Source: Planococcus citri
Lineage: Eukaryota > Arthropoda > Insecta > Hemiptera > Pseudococcidae
Assembly: GCF_950023065.1 (NCBI RefSeq)
Contig: NC_088680.1
Location: 18,712,559 to 18,776,558, forward strand
Direction: 5' to 3'
Length of the DNA: 64,000 nucleotides
Shown here: one piece after another, positions 12,175-24,732 of the stretch
How the letters are laid out: each line of letters opens with the position of its first letter
How positions within the stretch are numbered: position 1 is the stretch's first letter
Notes under the pieces: generated by a model
What the model was told of the DNA's origin: nothing
What the model saw: only the letters and a program-made list of their open reading frames with translations
Database searches by the model: none
Made by a program: the position numbers and the translations under genes

Positions 12175-15100
12175 TAAAATAAATTTTCCTGTACTTATTG
12201 ACATCAATTATTGCTTTACCTATGTGCTAGAATAGCAATTGCTTATTGGCTTGAGTAATTAAGTCTCTTTATGTACATATATAGTCTTAATGTGCCATTA
12301 TTTATTGGTTCTTTATTATAAAAACAAAAAAACATGGTAAACCAAAATTAAAATAAAATAGAGCAATAACAAGAACCAAAAGGTGAAAAAATGTACACAT
12401 TGATATTATACTCAAGCTTAATTCTGCATAAAAAATACAAATACAGTTGCAAATCCAATCTATGAAACTAGTGAGAAATCAAACAAGTAATAAATACATA
12501 ATACATACACCAACTTATTTGAAAATGAACACAAAAAAATCATTTTCACACTTGCATAGGCACAAAATGAATGAATTATTTTTGTTTTATATTTTTCTCA
12601 TGTGTCATGTGCTGACTAATTCATCTGAATTATTCAATCATTTATTTTCTGATATTCATGCCTCGATCTTGACAAGTGCCTGAAAAGATAAACTATAGGC
12701 AACCATTCGAACATATTCTATTTATAATGAAGATCGATTGTTAAGTACTCCTATCCTGTGAGATTGAACGGCATACCCACGTGGGTAATAATGCTCCAGA
12801 GAACTTCTTAAATTTTTCATTTTTGAACAACTTATTCAAGGAAAATCACTAACAGGGTGTCGAAAAAATAGGACTACTGGCTAAACCGGGACGCATGTAA
12901 ATGTTTCAATTTAGGGAGATGAGTAGGAGAGGAGGAACCGAGGAAGGTAAAATAAACACATCCGGTTCATAAAATTTTCAGATCAATTTTTTTTTTTACA
13001 AAGAGAATTCATAATGAAGAAAAATTCAAAATTTTGAAAGAAGAAGAAAACAAATGAAAAATTCTAAAGTTTTAATGAAAAATGAAAAAAAATCAAGTCT
13101 TTACTCGCAATTTTGACAAAAAAATATATTGTTGGAAATTTGGGCGAGACAAGTTGAACTTCATGGAAATTTTGACGCGAAACAAATGACCTTTTGACAA
13201 TTCAATCTTGGCAATGTCGACACAAAACAGGATTGAAAAAAAAAAGTATTTTTAGGTTTTAAAAAAATTGACAATTCAAGAATTTCTGTTTATTTAATCA
13301 AATGATCGAACTAAAAAAAAAGATAAAAAATTGAACTTTATTATAAAAATTTTGGCACAAAAGCAAGACTGTTCGACAATATTGGCAAAGCAATTTTTAT
13401 TTTTTTAAATTTTTTCAGTTTTCGTTGTTTACGTTTTGCAGTCTAGTTTGTTACCTACTTACACGATTGCAATAGGTACGTAGGTACTTTAACACGTACA
13501 TAAGCTCAAAATTCATTTTCGATCTTATCTACTGATAGCTAGGTATCTAATTTATCACAGTGTTGAAACACCATTCAATTTTTTTTCATTTCATATTGAA
13601 TTGAGAATTATAACGATGATTAAATTTCATTAATCGGGTTCTGTGTAACAGTTCCTATAACACTACGAGCCCGTTGATGAATTATAATTTGACTTGTCTG
13701 ATTTCTGGTTGGCAAATTGTCTCTTGCCAAGTCGCAATCGTAATCATGTGCGCTGCAATACAGTACTTATACCTCGTGTAAAAATATGACGTACTTTTAC
13801 AGCTGGTAAACAAAAAAAGTTCTTCGATTCGGTTCATTAAAAAGTATGGTTGTACCGGTAGACCGGTACGGTATTTTATAACTATAATGACAGAATTCAT
13901 TTCGTTCAACACATGGTACCTGTACCTGGGCTTGTCCTCGTAGACAGAATTTTTTTTTCGGAGAAAGATTCCGCGCGAGTAAGGGTTTTTGACAATTATA
14001 TCAACAATCCAAACACATGTAACTGCCTACTGCCTTATCAACTAGGTACTTCAACCGCACGTGTGTGGAAGAGAGAAACTAAGGACACGTGAAAATGTTC
14101 ATGTAGGCATGAACAATATGTTCGAGTTATCAGTATGATTTTCTTGTAAAATTTAATCAAAGAAGAAACGTTTACATGTTGAACATTGTAGTATTATGTG
14201 AATCATTCATACTTAATACTTATCTATGTAGGTACTATGAAAGTATTACCAATCTGTGTATTGAGCATAAAAAAATATAGTTAACAACACTTAATTCAAT
14301 TTTATAGGTAAGTATTAATTTATTATAGGCAATAATACTTGATTACTTCATACAGACATTTTCAAAACAAAAACATGAAAATCGTCTTGAAAAAAACAAA
14401 AAAAAATTTACAAGATGTTTTTCCACATTGTTAAATGTTACCTACAGTTGAGTTAGAAATCTGCACTTACCTATTACAGGTACCTACCCTGCACCTATTC
14501 ATGGAAAACAATCGAAGCAATAATAGTTTGGAAAAATGTTAGTATTAAACCATTGAAGGACGAATTAAGCCGATGATGCAGTGAAATTTCACGTCTCATT
14601 GCCACGTGTCTGTAATGCTCGAGTAATTTCAGCTTCTATTCTTCAGGCATATGAAGTGTGAAGAGGGAGACTGAAGAAAAATAAAAATGAAGTTAAATTT
14701 TCATAGGAACCTTTGTCAAAATTTTATTCTTCGAATGAATGTTGGAAAAAAAAACAAAGTTAAGTGGGCCATGGTTTAGTTCATATTTGATATTTATTCT
14801 GTCATTCCTAATGAGAAATGGTAGATAGGAACTTTTGTAGATGAATAATGAAAGAATCACGAGCTCGAATTATAAATATGATTCTTCGAAGGTTGATAGT
14901 TTGGCGATTAGTTTGAAGTACAGAGTGAATGTATTGTATTTCCCATTGAAAAATTTCGCCAAGTGGTTTGGTAATGAAAATAAAAAGGTAGGTACAATGT
15001 ATTGATTGCTTAAGAAATTGCTTTTGTATGATGAAAATACCACAAATAGGTACCTACATATATTATCATCTTTTAATGAGTTAATTATTCTTATGTTTTA

Positions 15101-15500
15101 GTGAAGTTGAAAGGGGGTATTCAAACTTTCGAAACAACAATTTTAGGAAATTATTTAAGTTGCTATTTTCACTAATATTTTTTTCCAATTTTATCGGTGA
15201 AATTAAATGAGACAAATAGTTTCATTAAACTGGGAGCCTTGATTTCATATTTCATTAATTTGACAATTTCTTAGTTTATCCACCCCCCCCCCGCCCCCAC
15301 CACCACGAGAATTAAGAATAGGATTCAAAAAATAACACGAATGTTGAAAAATTCCAAGTCTGGCAGTCTTAACTTTTTCACATCATTTTTCCTCAACATT
15401 TTGAAAAATAATGAATCAAACCATAGTTTACACGTAGTTGACTTGGCAGAATTAGTTGAGACTGAGAGTTGAAACAGTGAATTGTAAAAATCTCGTAAAA
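12175..15500. other. Intergenic, no gene seen
   Basis: AT-rich DNA without a supported coding region. A lone ACAGGGTGTCG at about 12853 resembles the termini of CAGGGTG-ended elements found elsewhere in the window, but no inverted partner was found nearby. The region 12960-13400 is T/A-rich low complexity similar to lingerer intron 6. A C-rich tract lies at about 15282-15303. Confidence 0.5.
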
Positions 15501-15539
15501 GTCTTATCATTTGACGAGATTGACAAAAACGCTTGATTT

Positions 15540-16100
15540 TTGGCAAAAATGGATAAAAATTCCAATTTTTCACAGAACTGCCTAAGAAGCCCGATTTTTT
15601 GCAAAACTGTCAGAAAACATCTGTTGTTGTCTAAAATTGCCAAAAAATTCAGTTTTCGTTCAAGTCGTCGAAAAAATCTCGTGTTTTGTTCAAGTTTTCA
15701 TTTTTTTTCTTTACCAAAAAATACCTATAATTTTCTGTCAAAATTGCAAAATAATCTTCCTTTTTTTGAAGAAATCTTCAGAAAGCAGAAAGTTTTCCTT
15801 TTTTGCCTAAATAGTCATAAAGTCTAGGTACATGTTTTGCCAAAGTAACCGAAAGGGTTTTTTTTTTACCAAAATTACTAGATATAGAATTTTAGGTATA
15901 CCTACTTCTCTCTTTGTAAAAATTTGAGTATCAAAAATTAGGTAGATATTATTTTATCAAAAAATTTTCTAAAAGAACTACTTACTTACCTTATATTTCT
16001 TGCTGAAATTGTCAAAAAAAGGCCTCATTTTCACCAAAATTTGTGAAAAAGCCTCACATTTTTTTTGCCAAAAATGCCTCCAAAAAGTACTAGAGGAGAA
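15540..16100. repeat. Low-complexity TTTTGCCAAAA-type sequence
   Basis: The stretch consists of iterated short motifs such as TTTTTGCAAAACTG, AAAATTGCCAAAAAA and TTTTTTGCCAAAAATGCC, without a strict period. Similar sequence resumes at about 16930-17420. Short ORFs here are Phe/Lys-rich and have no signature. Confidence 0.5.
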
Positions 16101-16839
16101 GGTACTTATGGACCCAGGTACAAATATGAACCCCCCCCCCCCATGGTTTAGTGTACAACTACTAGCGCTATGGTCATGCTGAGTACTAAAAATTATACTA
16201 GTAGTGTAGTATCGATGATCCAAGTACTTATTTCGGATCCATGCATACTTGGGTGTCTCTCATCAGCAATTGTTTTTTTTTGCGCATTATTTTCTTCCCA
16301 ATGGAAAATTTTACAAGTTTTTCATTCGGTAATTCATCAACTTCAAATAAAGTTTGGAAAAAAATTATTAGCGAAGTAAATAGCTTACAATGAGTACTTT
16401 CAAAATTTACTTTCATATTTGTCTTTACTTCAACTGATTTTCATAATTTTTTTCATTTTTCATAAACTGAGCCGATTTTTTGCATGGGTATAAATATGGA
16501 CCCCTAAATTTTTTTACCTAATTTTGATTCAATATTTTTTAGAATGTCGAGAAAAGTGTTATTAACAAAGAAGACAAGTCCGAAGTGTCAAAAATGAGAC
16601 CATGATTTTTTCATTTTTCATCAACTTGACCAATTTGTTTGCATGGGTATAAATACGGACCCCTAAATTTTTTTCCCATCTAATTTTGATTCAATGGTTT
16701 TTAGAATACCGAGAAAAGAAGACAAGTCCAAAGCATCAAAAAACATCTTTAAATAAATTTTTGTACAATTTTCTGAAATTTTTATTCATTTTTTGAGGGG
16801 GTCCATATTTGTACCCGAGTCCATATTTGTACTTTTTAT
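16101..16839. mobile_element. Inverted-repeat element with GGTACAAATATG ends
   Basis: The left end (16111-16135) reads GGACCCAGGTACAAATATGA and then a C run. The right end (16797-16833), in inverse complement, reads GGACTCGGGTACAAATATGG and then CCCCC. The match of about 26 positions has a few mismatches. Inside is a two-copy direct repeat with TTTGCATGGGTATAAATA, GGACCCCTAAATTTTTTT and GAGAAAAG at about 16478-16560 and 16638-16715. No ORF of significance is present. Outer limits are approximate because no target duplication is clear. Confidence 0.55.
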
Positions 16840-18299
16840 GCCACTTTTCTAAATTTCAAATTTCTCCGTGAGTTTTCAACAAAAAAAAAATTTTGTTTTA
16901 CACAATATACTAGAGTCTTTGGCCTTTCGAATGGTATTCAAAAAATTACCGAAATTGCCAAAAAAAACTCGTTTTTCTTATAAATATCGAATATTGAAAA
17001 CTTTTACCTATAGGTAGGTACTTATGTACTTCTTCCACCAAAGAAACTTGCCCATAAAACCTACTACATACTTTTTTTATCGAAATAGTTTTCCAAAAAA
17101 AGCTTATTGTCGACCAAACCGACCAACAAGACGTCTTCCTTTCTTTTTTGGCCAAAAATGCTCTTTAAAAGTCATGTTTTATCAAAATTGCCAAAAAAAT
17201 ATCTCGTTTTGTCAAAATCATAAAAAAATTCTCACTTTTTTGTCAAAATTACCAAAATATTTTTTGTAGAAAAATTGCAAAAAATAGAGCCTTTTTTATC
17301 AAGAATGTCGAGATCAAAGTCTTATAATTTTTTTGGCAAAAATAATAATAATTATTAAGTTCTGCCAATTTTCGGCCAACATTTAAAAAATTTTGATTTT
17401 GCCTGAAAAATGACTTACTAATATCAGAAATTTTTTTCAGATTTTTCGATTTGGATGAAGAGATAAAGGTCCAGTCAAAAATTATTTCACTTAGCCAAAA
17501 ATCTTTCGAGTTAAAATATTTCCATTGATACATACATGAACAGAACTGCAGAAAATGAAAAAAAAAACAAACTTTTGAGGAAATAGAATCTTTCTTAACC
17601 TCAAGCTATTTCGGTTCCCCTTCACAGAAACTTATAAAATGGAAGTAAATCATGAAATGGAATAAAAATGATATTTCAAAAAAATCCTCGGCTCTCCAAA
17701 CAATATGGATCTTCTTGTATAGACACCCCCCCCACTCCCCCCACCCATTTCCAAAAATAACAAACCAAAAATTTAAATCTGTGAGAATTTTTTGAAAATT
17801 TTTCTTTCTTGGTCAAAATTTTGATCCTTCAAACAACCTAGAAGAATTTTGACCAGAAATGAAAAAATTAAAAAAACTTCCTACAGACTTGAATTTTCGT
17901 TTTTTGCCAACTCTGAAGGGCTCTATCAAAGAAAGGAACCAATAATTATTTGAAAAGTTGAAGAAAAAGTTTTTAAAAGGGAATTATTTAAAAGGATTTT
18001 GACACAAAAATCAAAAACTTTTAAACAAATTGATTTTTTTTTGGAAATTACAAAATGTTTATCAAAAATCGACTCCAGCTGAAAAAAAAACGTGATATAA
18101 GTATAACTATTCGCCAAAATTGAATAAAAATTTTAAAAGTTGAAATTGAATTGAAATCACTAAAGAGGGCAAAAAATCAGCTTTCAGAATTAAAAGACGT
18201 AAGTAAGTAATAATTCTTTTTACAAAATTTAAATTCTTTAAACATCAAATTTCAAAATAAAAAAGTAATTATCAGTTAATTGAGAGAAAATAGTTTACC
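16840..18299. other. AT-rich intergenic DNA, low complexity
   Basis: TTTTGCCAAAA-type low-complexity sequence to about 17420, then AT-rich DNA with a C-rich tract at about 17726-17747. No gene or clear repeat boundary is seen. Confidence 0.45.
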
Positions 18300-18301
18300 T
18301 A

Positions 18302-19488
18302 TTGGGTGGCCCATCTAAGAGTGTGCTCATTTTTTTTATTTTTTTTTTTTTATTATTTTAATTTTGAGATCAATTTGGAGGCGAAATGGAGCGTTCTACG
18401 AGAAAAATACATCGATCAAAATTGTAGAGAATTGAATTTCCAACAACCTAAAAGAGATTCATTTTTCTCCAAAATGCATATATTTTCCGTTTTTCTCAAA
18501 AAACAAAAATCTTGAGTGTGCTCATTTTTTTTATTTGAGAGGGGTTTTGCGATAAGGGCCCTTGTGGTGATATTTCGATTTTTTCAGGAGAGAGAAAACA
18601 TCGAATTGCTTCGATTTTTTCGATTTTTTTTTTTTTGATTTTTGGGTGCAGTGTTGTCTTGCGCATAGGTTGGAAGTGAAATTTTGACGAAATTCGTTCA
18701 TCATCGCCTGATATCCCTGATTTAGAAAAGGGACCTTGTGGTGAACAGCCGAATTTACACAACGTTACAGACTACCCCGCAAAAAAATACGGAAAAATTC
18801 GGATTCGCCATGAAATTTTACATAGGTAACAACAATAAAATAATTTTTCCATCGACCTTTTTTTCTTTTTTTAAAAAAATTAAAAACAAACAAAAACTTT
18901 GTTTTTCGATTTCCCAAAAATGTGAGTTTTTGAGTATTCATGTTCAAGTAATTTTTAAACGAGAAGTTGATGAGATAGGCGAAATCTGATTGCACCATTC
19001 GATTTCTCGTGAAAAAGTAAGTCGGAATCGTCAATAAAAAAAAAAAACATCGAATCACCACAAGGACCCATATCGCGAAACGCCTCTCATTTTTTTTTTA
19101 TTATTTTAATTTTGAGATCAATTTGGAGGCGAAATGGAGCGTTCTACGAGAAAAATATGTCGACCAAAATTGTAGAGAATTGAATTTCCAACAACCTAAA
19201 AGACTCGAGATTCATTTTTCTCCAATATGCATATTTTTTCCGTTTTTCTCAAAAAACAAAGATCTTATGATGATATTCGTAAAACTTTCTTATTTTGAGA
19301 AAAAACGGAAAAAATATGCATTTTGGAGAAAAATGAATCTCTTGTAGGTTGTTGGAAATTCAATTCTCTACAAGTTTGGTCGATATATTTTTCTCGTAGA
19401 ACGCTCCATTTCGCCTCCAAATTGATCTCAAAATTAAAATAATAAAAAAAATAAAAAAAATGAGCACACTCTTAGATGGGCCACCCTG
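18302..19488. mobile_element. Foldback element with CAGGGTGGCCCATC ends, TA flanks, disrupted by a second element
   Basis: The right end, read inward, is CAGGGTGGCCCATCTAAGAG. The left end is the same with its first two bases changed (TTGGGTGGCCC). TA dinucleotides flank both sides (18300-18301 and 19489-19490), as expected for Tc1/mariner-type insertion. Arms of about 200 bp are inverted copies: left 18302-18513 and right about 19283-19488, sharing GATCAATTTGGAGGCGAAAT and CGTTCTACGAGAAAAAT. A third, direct copy of the left arm (18514-18536 plus 19089-19267) is split by the insertion at 18537-19088. No transposase is encoded. Confidence 0.75.
18537..19088. mobile_element. Nested miniature element (GAGAGG ends), 552 bp, ATTT flanks
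   Basis: The left end GAGAGGGGTTTTGCGATAAG and the inverse complement of the right end GAGAGGCGTTTCGCGATATG agree over about 35 bp, continuing into CCTTGTGGTGAT. It sits inside an arm copy of the 18302-19488 element and is flanked by ATTT on both sides (18533-18536 and 19089-19092). Removing it restores continuity of the disrupted arm. The motif CCTTGTGGTGA occurs three times: near both ends and at about 18732. No ORF of interest. Confidence 0.75.
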
Positions 19489-19490
19489 TA

Positions 19491-22232
19491 TGTATTAAAA
19501 AAAAAAAAATGATATCCTTTGAAGGCTCAATACCCGTTCAAAATCAAAACCCAGGTCATTGCCCTAATATAGTATATAGTCTGCCATACTCATCAATGAC
19601 CTCAACTTACTACCTACTCATTAAATGTCACTTTAATAAAAAAAAAAAGATAATCTACGTATCTACATCGATCCTTGAATCATCTAGAAAAACGTCATTC
19701 AGAGTAAGACCTTTCAAAAGACAAGCAGGCAGGCAGGTATTCTACCAACGTAGGTAAATACGTGTACGATGACAAGTGACACTTGAGCTAAGCCATCAAT
19801 TTTCATCGGCTTCTAACATAATTAACGAGCACACAATATAAAGGGCACAGGTACACAGTACACACGGTACAGTCACCGTTGCGAATTACCGTTCAACCAT
19901 ATGACAAATTTTCCAAACAGAAATCCATAATAGAAATTTTTTCTACTACGCAGTTGAAAAAATTTTCAACCGAATTCAACTCGACGAAATTTCAACTCGA
20001 AACTTTACATCGGCAGGTACCTACTATAGGTAATTACTAATTAGGATGTCTAAAATCGCATCAAGTGTAGGAGAAAATTCGAAACATAAAAGGAAAAAAA
20101 TCAATCATCAGCTATAGGTATAGCCTTATGTCTTGGAGATTTTTGATTAATCATCGAATTCGCTGAATTTTTACAAACGTGCAGATGATGGGAGTAATAA
20201 AATTGGGACGAGGCCTACCACTGTTCTCATATTGATACCCTTAAGCATACTTCGTATTGTTTTTTTCAGCTTTATTTTTTATTTATTTATTTATTTATTA
20301 TGTACCTACCTATTTACCTGCTTTTTGTACAATTCGCAAACGACTCCAACTGGCGTCTTTTCGTCTATACATCCGCGTATTAATACCTACCTACGCTATA
20401 GTGTCCAGAGCGTATAAAATCAATTCAATGCAATTTGCCTTGGATTCTAAGGACATAGTCACCAGCACGAGCATCACTTGAGAATCGTTTTTTGATCGGA
20501 TATCCGTTTGTCCAGTTTTATGAGCGTGTAATGTGCTCTTTTTGGGTGTTAATAGCCAGGTGGGTAGGTAGTAAAATTGCTCAAAGAGTAGATACCTACC
20601 TATTTGAATTATCTATCGTTCAACTTTTCAGCATTTCCGTAAATAGGTATATAATAATTTTTAATTCATCGTGTGTAACTTGAACCATAAAATGGTTGTT
20701 TACTTATACAATTACAATTAGATATTATTATTCTATATTTTTATTCGCCGGCTCTCCTTCTACATATTTTTAGCTGACACGTAAATGAACTCGTATGATT
20801 ATGACCTTCCGAACGCTAATAAAATTACCATCAACTTCATGCCCATCAAAATTAGCATTAGCAAATACATATGTATTAAAACTTACATTGTTAGTTATAG
20901 AAAATTTCCTTCTGACATTTGATTTTTTGGATCATTTCCAAATAATGCACAATCAGGCATGAGACAATAGCTTCATCATCTGCATAAAATGTAGATTAAT
21001 TGAAATGAAAAATAATACAAGAAAATGTGACGAATGATTAATATTCTATACAATTTACTTATGATCATTGATCGCAAAAATAACTCATCTCTGAAGTAAA
21101 ATGGCCATTTGCTGGCCTGCGAAGACAAAGAAGATCGAAAAAAGGGTTACCACACCATTAGGACGATTTGGTCGATAATTAAAACTCGTAGCAGCAGACA
21201 CTCTTGTATTATGTAACGTTTCGAGAATCGATTAAAATGCACACAGAGTAAATACATGCAAGGTCAACAGAATCGGAAAACGGAAAGGAAGTCGGCAGTG
21301 TAGTAAAGAAAACACATATAGAGGCTGTTAACTGCACACAACCGGTTCAATTTACTCGTAACTTACCTACGAGTACATTTACGATGTAAAATTATAATGA
21401 TCTAAGGTTGCCTTGGTTGACTAGTGATGAGGTTTTTATAAAGCATCATGCAGCATCTTTCTCCTCTGAATATCTCGAATAATTGGATCAATTTGTATCA
21501 TTTTTTCATCTTGAGGTACAGTCTAGATTTAACAGAAGCAAGAGGTGGTGAATGCTAAAAAAATATCACCTTTTAGTACTAAAATACAATTTTTAAGCGA
21601 GCCTTCCTTGTCCTTATGGACACAGAAAAATGTATTTTTCAAACCATTTATGATCATCTAGTAAGTATATAAATAGGTAAGTTTAACATGTCTACAGCAT
21701 CACATCATCGAAGATGGATTAGCAAGGATAACTAGTCATAGTCATAATGTTTACAAACCCAGTTTTTCTCTCTCTTCTGCTCTCTTCTCAACCTACTTCT
21801 GTCTCTCTCACTTGCACTCTCGTCTGAAATAAGGTTCTAATTTGCGTTTTGACTCATTACATCGAGAATTGTTTCCAACTCTTTGGCATCCAGTTGAAGG
21901 CTTCGAGTTTATTGACTTTGGTTATTACATAGATGGAAAAATATAGGTGAAGCCTCATTTATATGATGTATATGGACCCAAAGTTTTGATTGGTTTCAGC
22001 TGACATTTTGACAATGTTGAGGTTGCCTATTTTTTTCAGATTTATCTTTATGTTGTTTTTAATTTTGTTTGATCCAAAACTCTTTCGTCTCACAAGTGAT
22101 CAATTATTTCATAAATTGGAAAATCAGATCCTTTATAGATACATTGGATAACGTCTTTTGAGCAAAATGAAATCTAGGAAAATCCCTTGTTATGGAATCA
22201 AACTCACGAAGGCATCCACCTCCAATGCGAAC
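19491..22232. other. Intergenic, no gene seen
   Basis: AT-rich sequence with TACCTACC-type short runs (for example 20280-20410 and 20560-20610). ORFs of 60-90 codons at 20232-20683 are hydrophobic but rest on ATTTATTTATTTATT-type simple sequence and lack conservation signals. No RNA gene was recognised. Confidence 0.45.
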
Positions 22233-24732
22233 AGGACCGTGATTATTGAAAAGAGCATGGTCTGAAACCCCCATAAAATTTGAGCCACCCAAATTGGTTT
22301 TTCAATTTTTGACGAATTTTGGAAAATTCAAAATTGACCATTTTTTTGGTGATTTATGTTTTTAAAAAAAAGTTTAGGTACCCATACCTACTTATTCCGT
22401 AAAAATGATGGAAATCAACCCTAAAATCAATATCAACTTCTCTGGGCTACTAAAAATTGATTTGTGGCTTATCTCGGCTTGTTTCAAGGATTTTTCTGCA
22501 TTTGAGCCGATTTCCAGGCGCGAATACTCCAAGTGCATTTTTTTGACCAGAATATTTTTGAAGAGAAAATTCAAAAAATCAAAATCTTTCTGTTTGCAGG
22601 AAAAATTTTTAAATTTGCACGAGTGGTTGTCTCATTGTCTAAAACCCACTCCTCAAATCAGAATTTCAAAATTTCGAGCCATGTTGGAGACTCCAGCATG
22701 ATTTTCGATTTCTCCAGAATTTTAAATCTTATACAAAAAGCGTAGAGATAAATACATTTTTTTGACCAGAATATTTTTTGAGAAAAAAAATTTAAAGAAT
22801 CAAAAATTTTCTGTTGGCAGAAAAAATGTTGAAATGTACACAACTCCTTGAATCCGAATTTTGAAGTCTTGAGACATCCTGGAGCCTCCAGCGCGATTTT
22901 CGATTTCTCCAGAATTTTAAATCATATCCAGAAAGCGTGGGGATAATTTTAGGCAGCTAAAAATCGAGTGATTTCTAGGCGGGTGCCTCGAGTGCGTTTT
23001 TTGAGCAACATTCTCCATTTATCATTTAAAATATTCTGGCCAAAAAAACGCACTCGAGATGTCTCCCTGAAAATCGGCTCAAATGTCGATAAATCCGTTA
23101 AAAAGACCCAGAATGGCTCACAACTCGTAGTCGGGGAGCCCGCATAAGGATCAAAAAACACCATACAACCTTTCAAAAAGTCGCTGCAAGCTCCAAAACG
23201 ACTTAAAATCTACCTGCAGTTGACTTCGTAGAGTATTGAAATTAGTTTGCAAAATGAATTTCGGCTTTCCAACTTCATTTTGATGAAATATTGTGAAAAT
23301 TTCGAGTTTCAAAAATCTAGTGGAGACTCCACTAATTTTCAAAAAGGCGCTGGAGGCTCCAAAATGACTTACACCCACGTGAAGTCTCTTCAGAGGGTGT
23401 TAAAATTGGAGTGCGGGGTAAATTTCGGCTTACCATCTCCGTTTGATGAAATTTTGGGAAATTTCAAGTTTCAAAAATCTACCGGAGGCTCCAGTAATTT
23501 TCAAAAAGTCACTGGAGGCTCCAAAACGACTTAAAATCCACCTGCAGTAGACTTCGTAGCGTATATAAATTATTTTGCAGAATGAATTTCGGCTTTCAAA
23601 CTCCATTAAATTTAATGAAATTTTGTGGGAATTTCGATTTTCAAAAATCTGCTGGAGGCTCCAGAACTGCTCAAAATGGTTTGGAATAGTTTCCAATCGG
23701 TTTGGCATGTCGAAAATAGGGTATATCCCAAATTTCAGCTTTCTTGGTCAATTTGGTGAAATTTTGATTTTTTCCTCATTTTTGACCTACTTGTATATTT
23801 GATTTTCAAAAATTCACCAAAAATCGAAAAAGGCACTTTGGCACTTGAAATTTTGACAGGTGATGAATTTTCGCCTCATCTTTCGATCTACCTTAGTACG
23901 GTTTAAAAAGTTTCGGACAAGTCCTATGTTGGAACGCAAAATCTTCGATTTGGCTAACCTGTCAATCAAAATGGCCGCCATTTTGTAAGTAGGGTCACTG
24001 TTTTTTTTGAGGACAATGGCTAGAAATATTCTTAGGATTCCCCCTTTTAAAAAAGGTGTCCCGGAGGATCAACGGAGGGGGTGCAATAGATCCTTATGCA
24101 GGGCCTGCGACTAGGTATCGATTGGTATCAGCAGTTTAATTTATCTATTCTGTAAACATTCTGGAGGAGAAATTTTGAAATTCTGAAGAAATAAGAAGTC
24201 GTGGTGGTGGTTTGAGAATGGCTCAAAGCGATTGATTTTAGGCAATTAAAATATACATCCATTCGTGCTGCAAATTTCAAGAAGTTCCCTGCAAACAGAA
24301 AAGTTATGATATGAATTTTTAAATTTTTTTCTCAATAATATTCCAGTTGAAAAAAATTTGGCTCAAATGTGATGAAACCTCTAAACAGGTCGAGGATAAA
24401 CAACAACTCGATTTTTGAGCTATTCAAATTCAAATTTATTTCCACACTTTCTGGAGAAATTTTAAAATTCTGAAGAAATCCAAAAATCACACTGGAGGCT
24501 CCAGAATGGTCAGAAATGGTGAAATTCGATTCGAGGGAGTTGATATTAGTATTTCAGAACTAATTTCCATCATTTTTACTGAATAAGTAGGTAAAGAATA
24601 GCACATTTTCTAAAAATCGCCAAAAATGGTAAATTTCAAATTTTCAAAAAATTCTCCAGTAAACAGTGATTTGGGCTGCTGAAATTTTGTTCATTTCAAA
24701 CCACGCTTTTTTTCTTCAAAAATCACGGTCCT
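22233..24732. mobile_element. Large inverted-repeat element with AGGACCGTGATT ends
   Basis: Left terminus AGGACCGTGATTATTGAA at 22233 and right terminus TTCAAAAATCACGGTCCT ending at 24732 are inverted copies. Inversion continues inward: GGTCTGAAA versus TTTCAAACC, and GTAAAAATGATGGAAAT near 22399 versus ATTTCCATCATTTTTAC near 24565. Arms contain TTTCTCCAGAATTTTAAAT and its inverse. No target duplication is clear. The centre is interrupted by another foldback element (23128-24113), so the 2.5 kb span is composite. No transposase ORF was seen. Confidence 0.62.
23128..24113. mobile_element. Foldback element, TAGTCGGGGAGCCC family, copy A (5' arm truncated)
   Basis: The left end TAGTCGGGGAGCCCGCATAA at 23128 and right end inverse (CCTTATGCAGGGCCTGCGACTA, described only as the pattern ending at 24113) match copies B and C. 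The left arm is short: about 24 bp of terminus joins directly to body modules, so the left C-tract and GGCGGCCATTTT part are missing, while the right arm retains ATGGCCGCCATTTT. The body is made of modules carrying CTGGAGGCTCCAG. It is nested in the 22233-24732 element. Flanks do not show the 3-bp duplication seen at copies B and C. Confidence 0.65.

Noticed and set aside
12853..12900. Start of a CAGGGTG-type element
   Set aside because: Only one end found; without an inverted partner or TA pair it could be chance or a remnant.
20232..20683. Overlapping hydrophobic ORFs
   Set aside because: Built on ATTTATTT and TACCTACC simple repeats, with no conserved motif.
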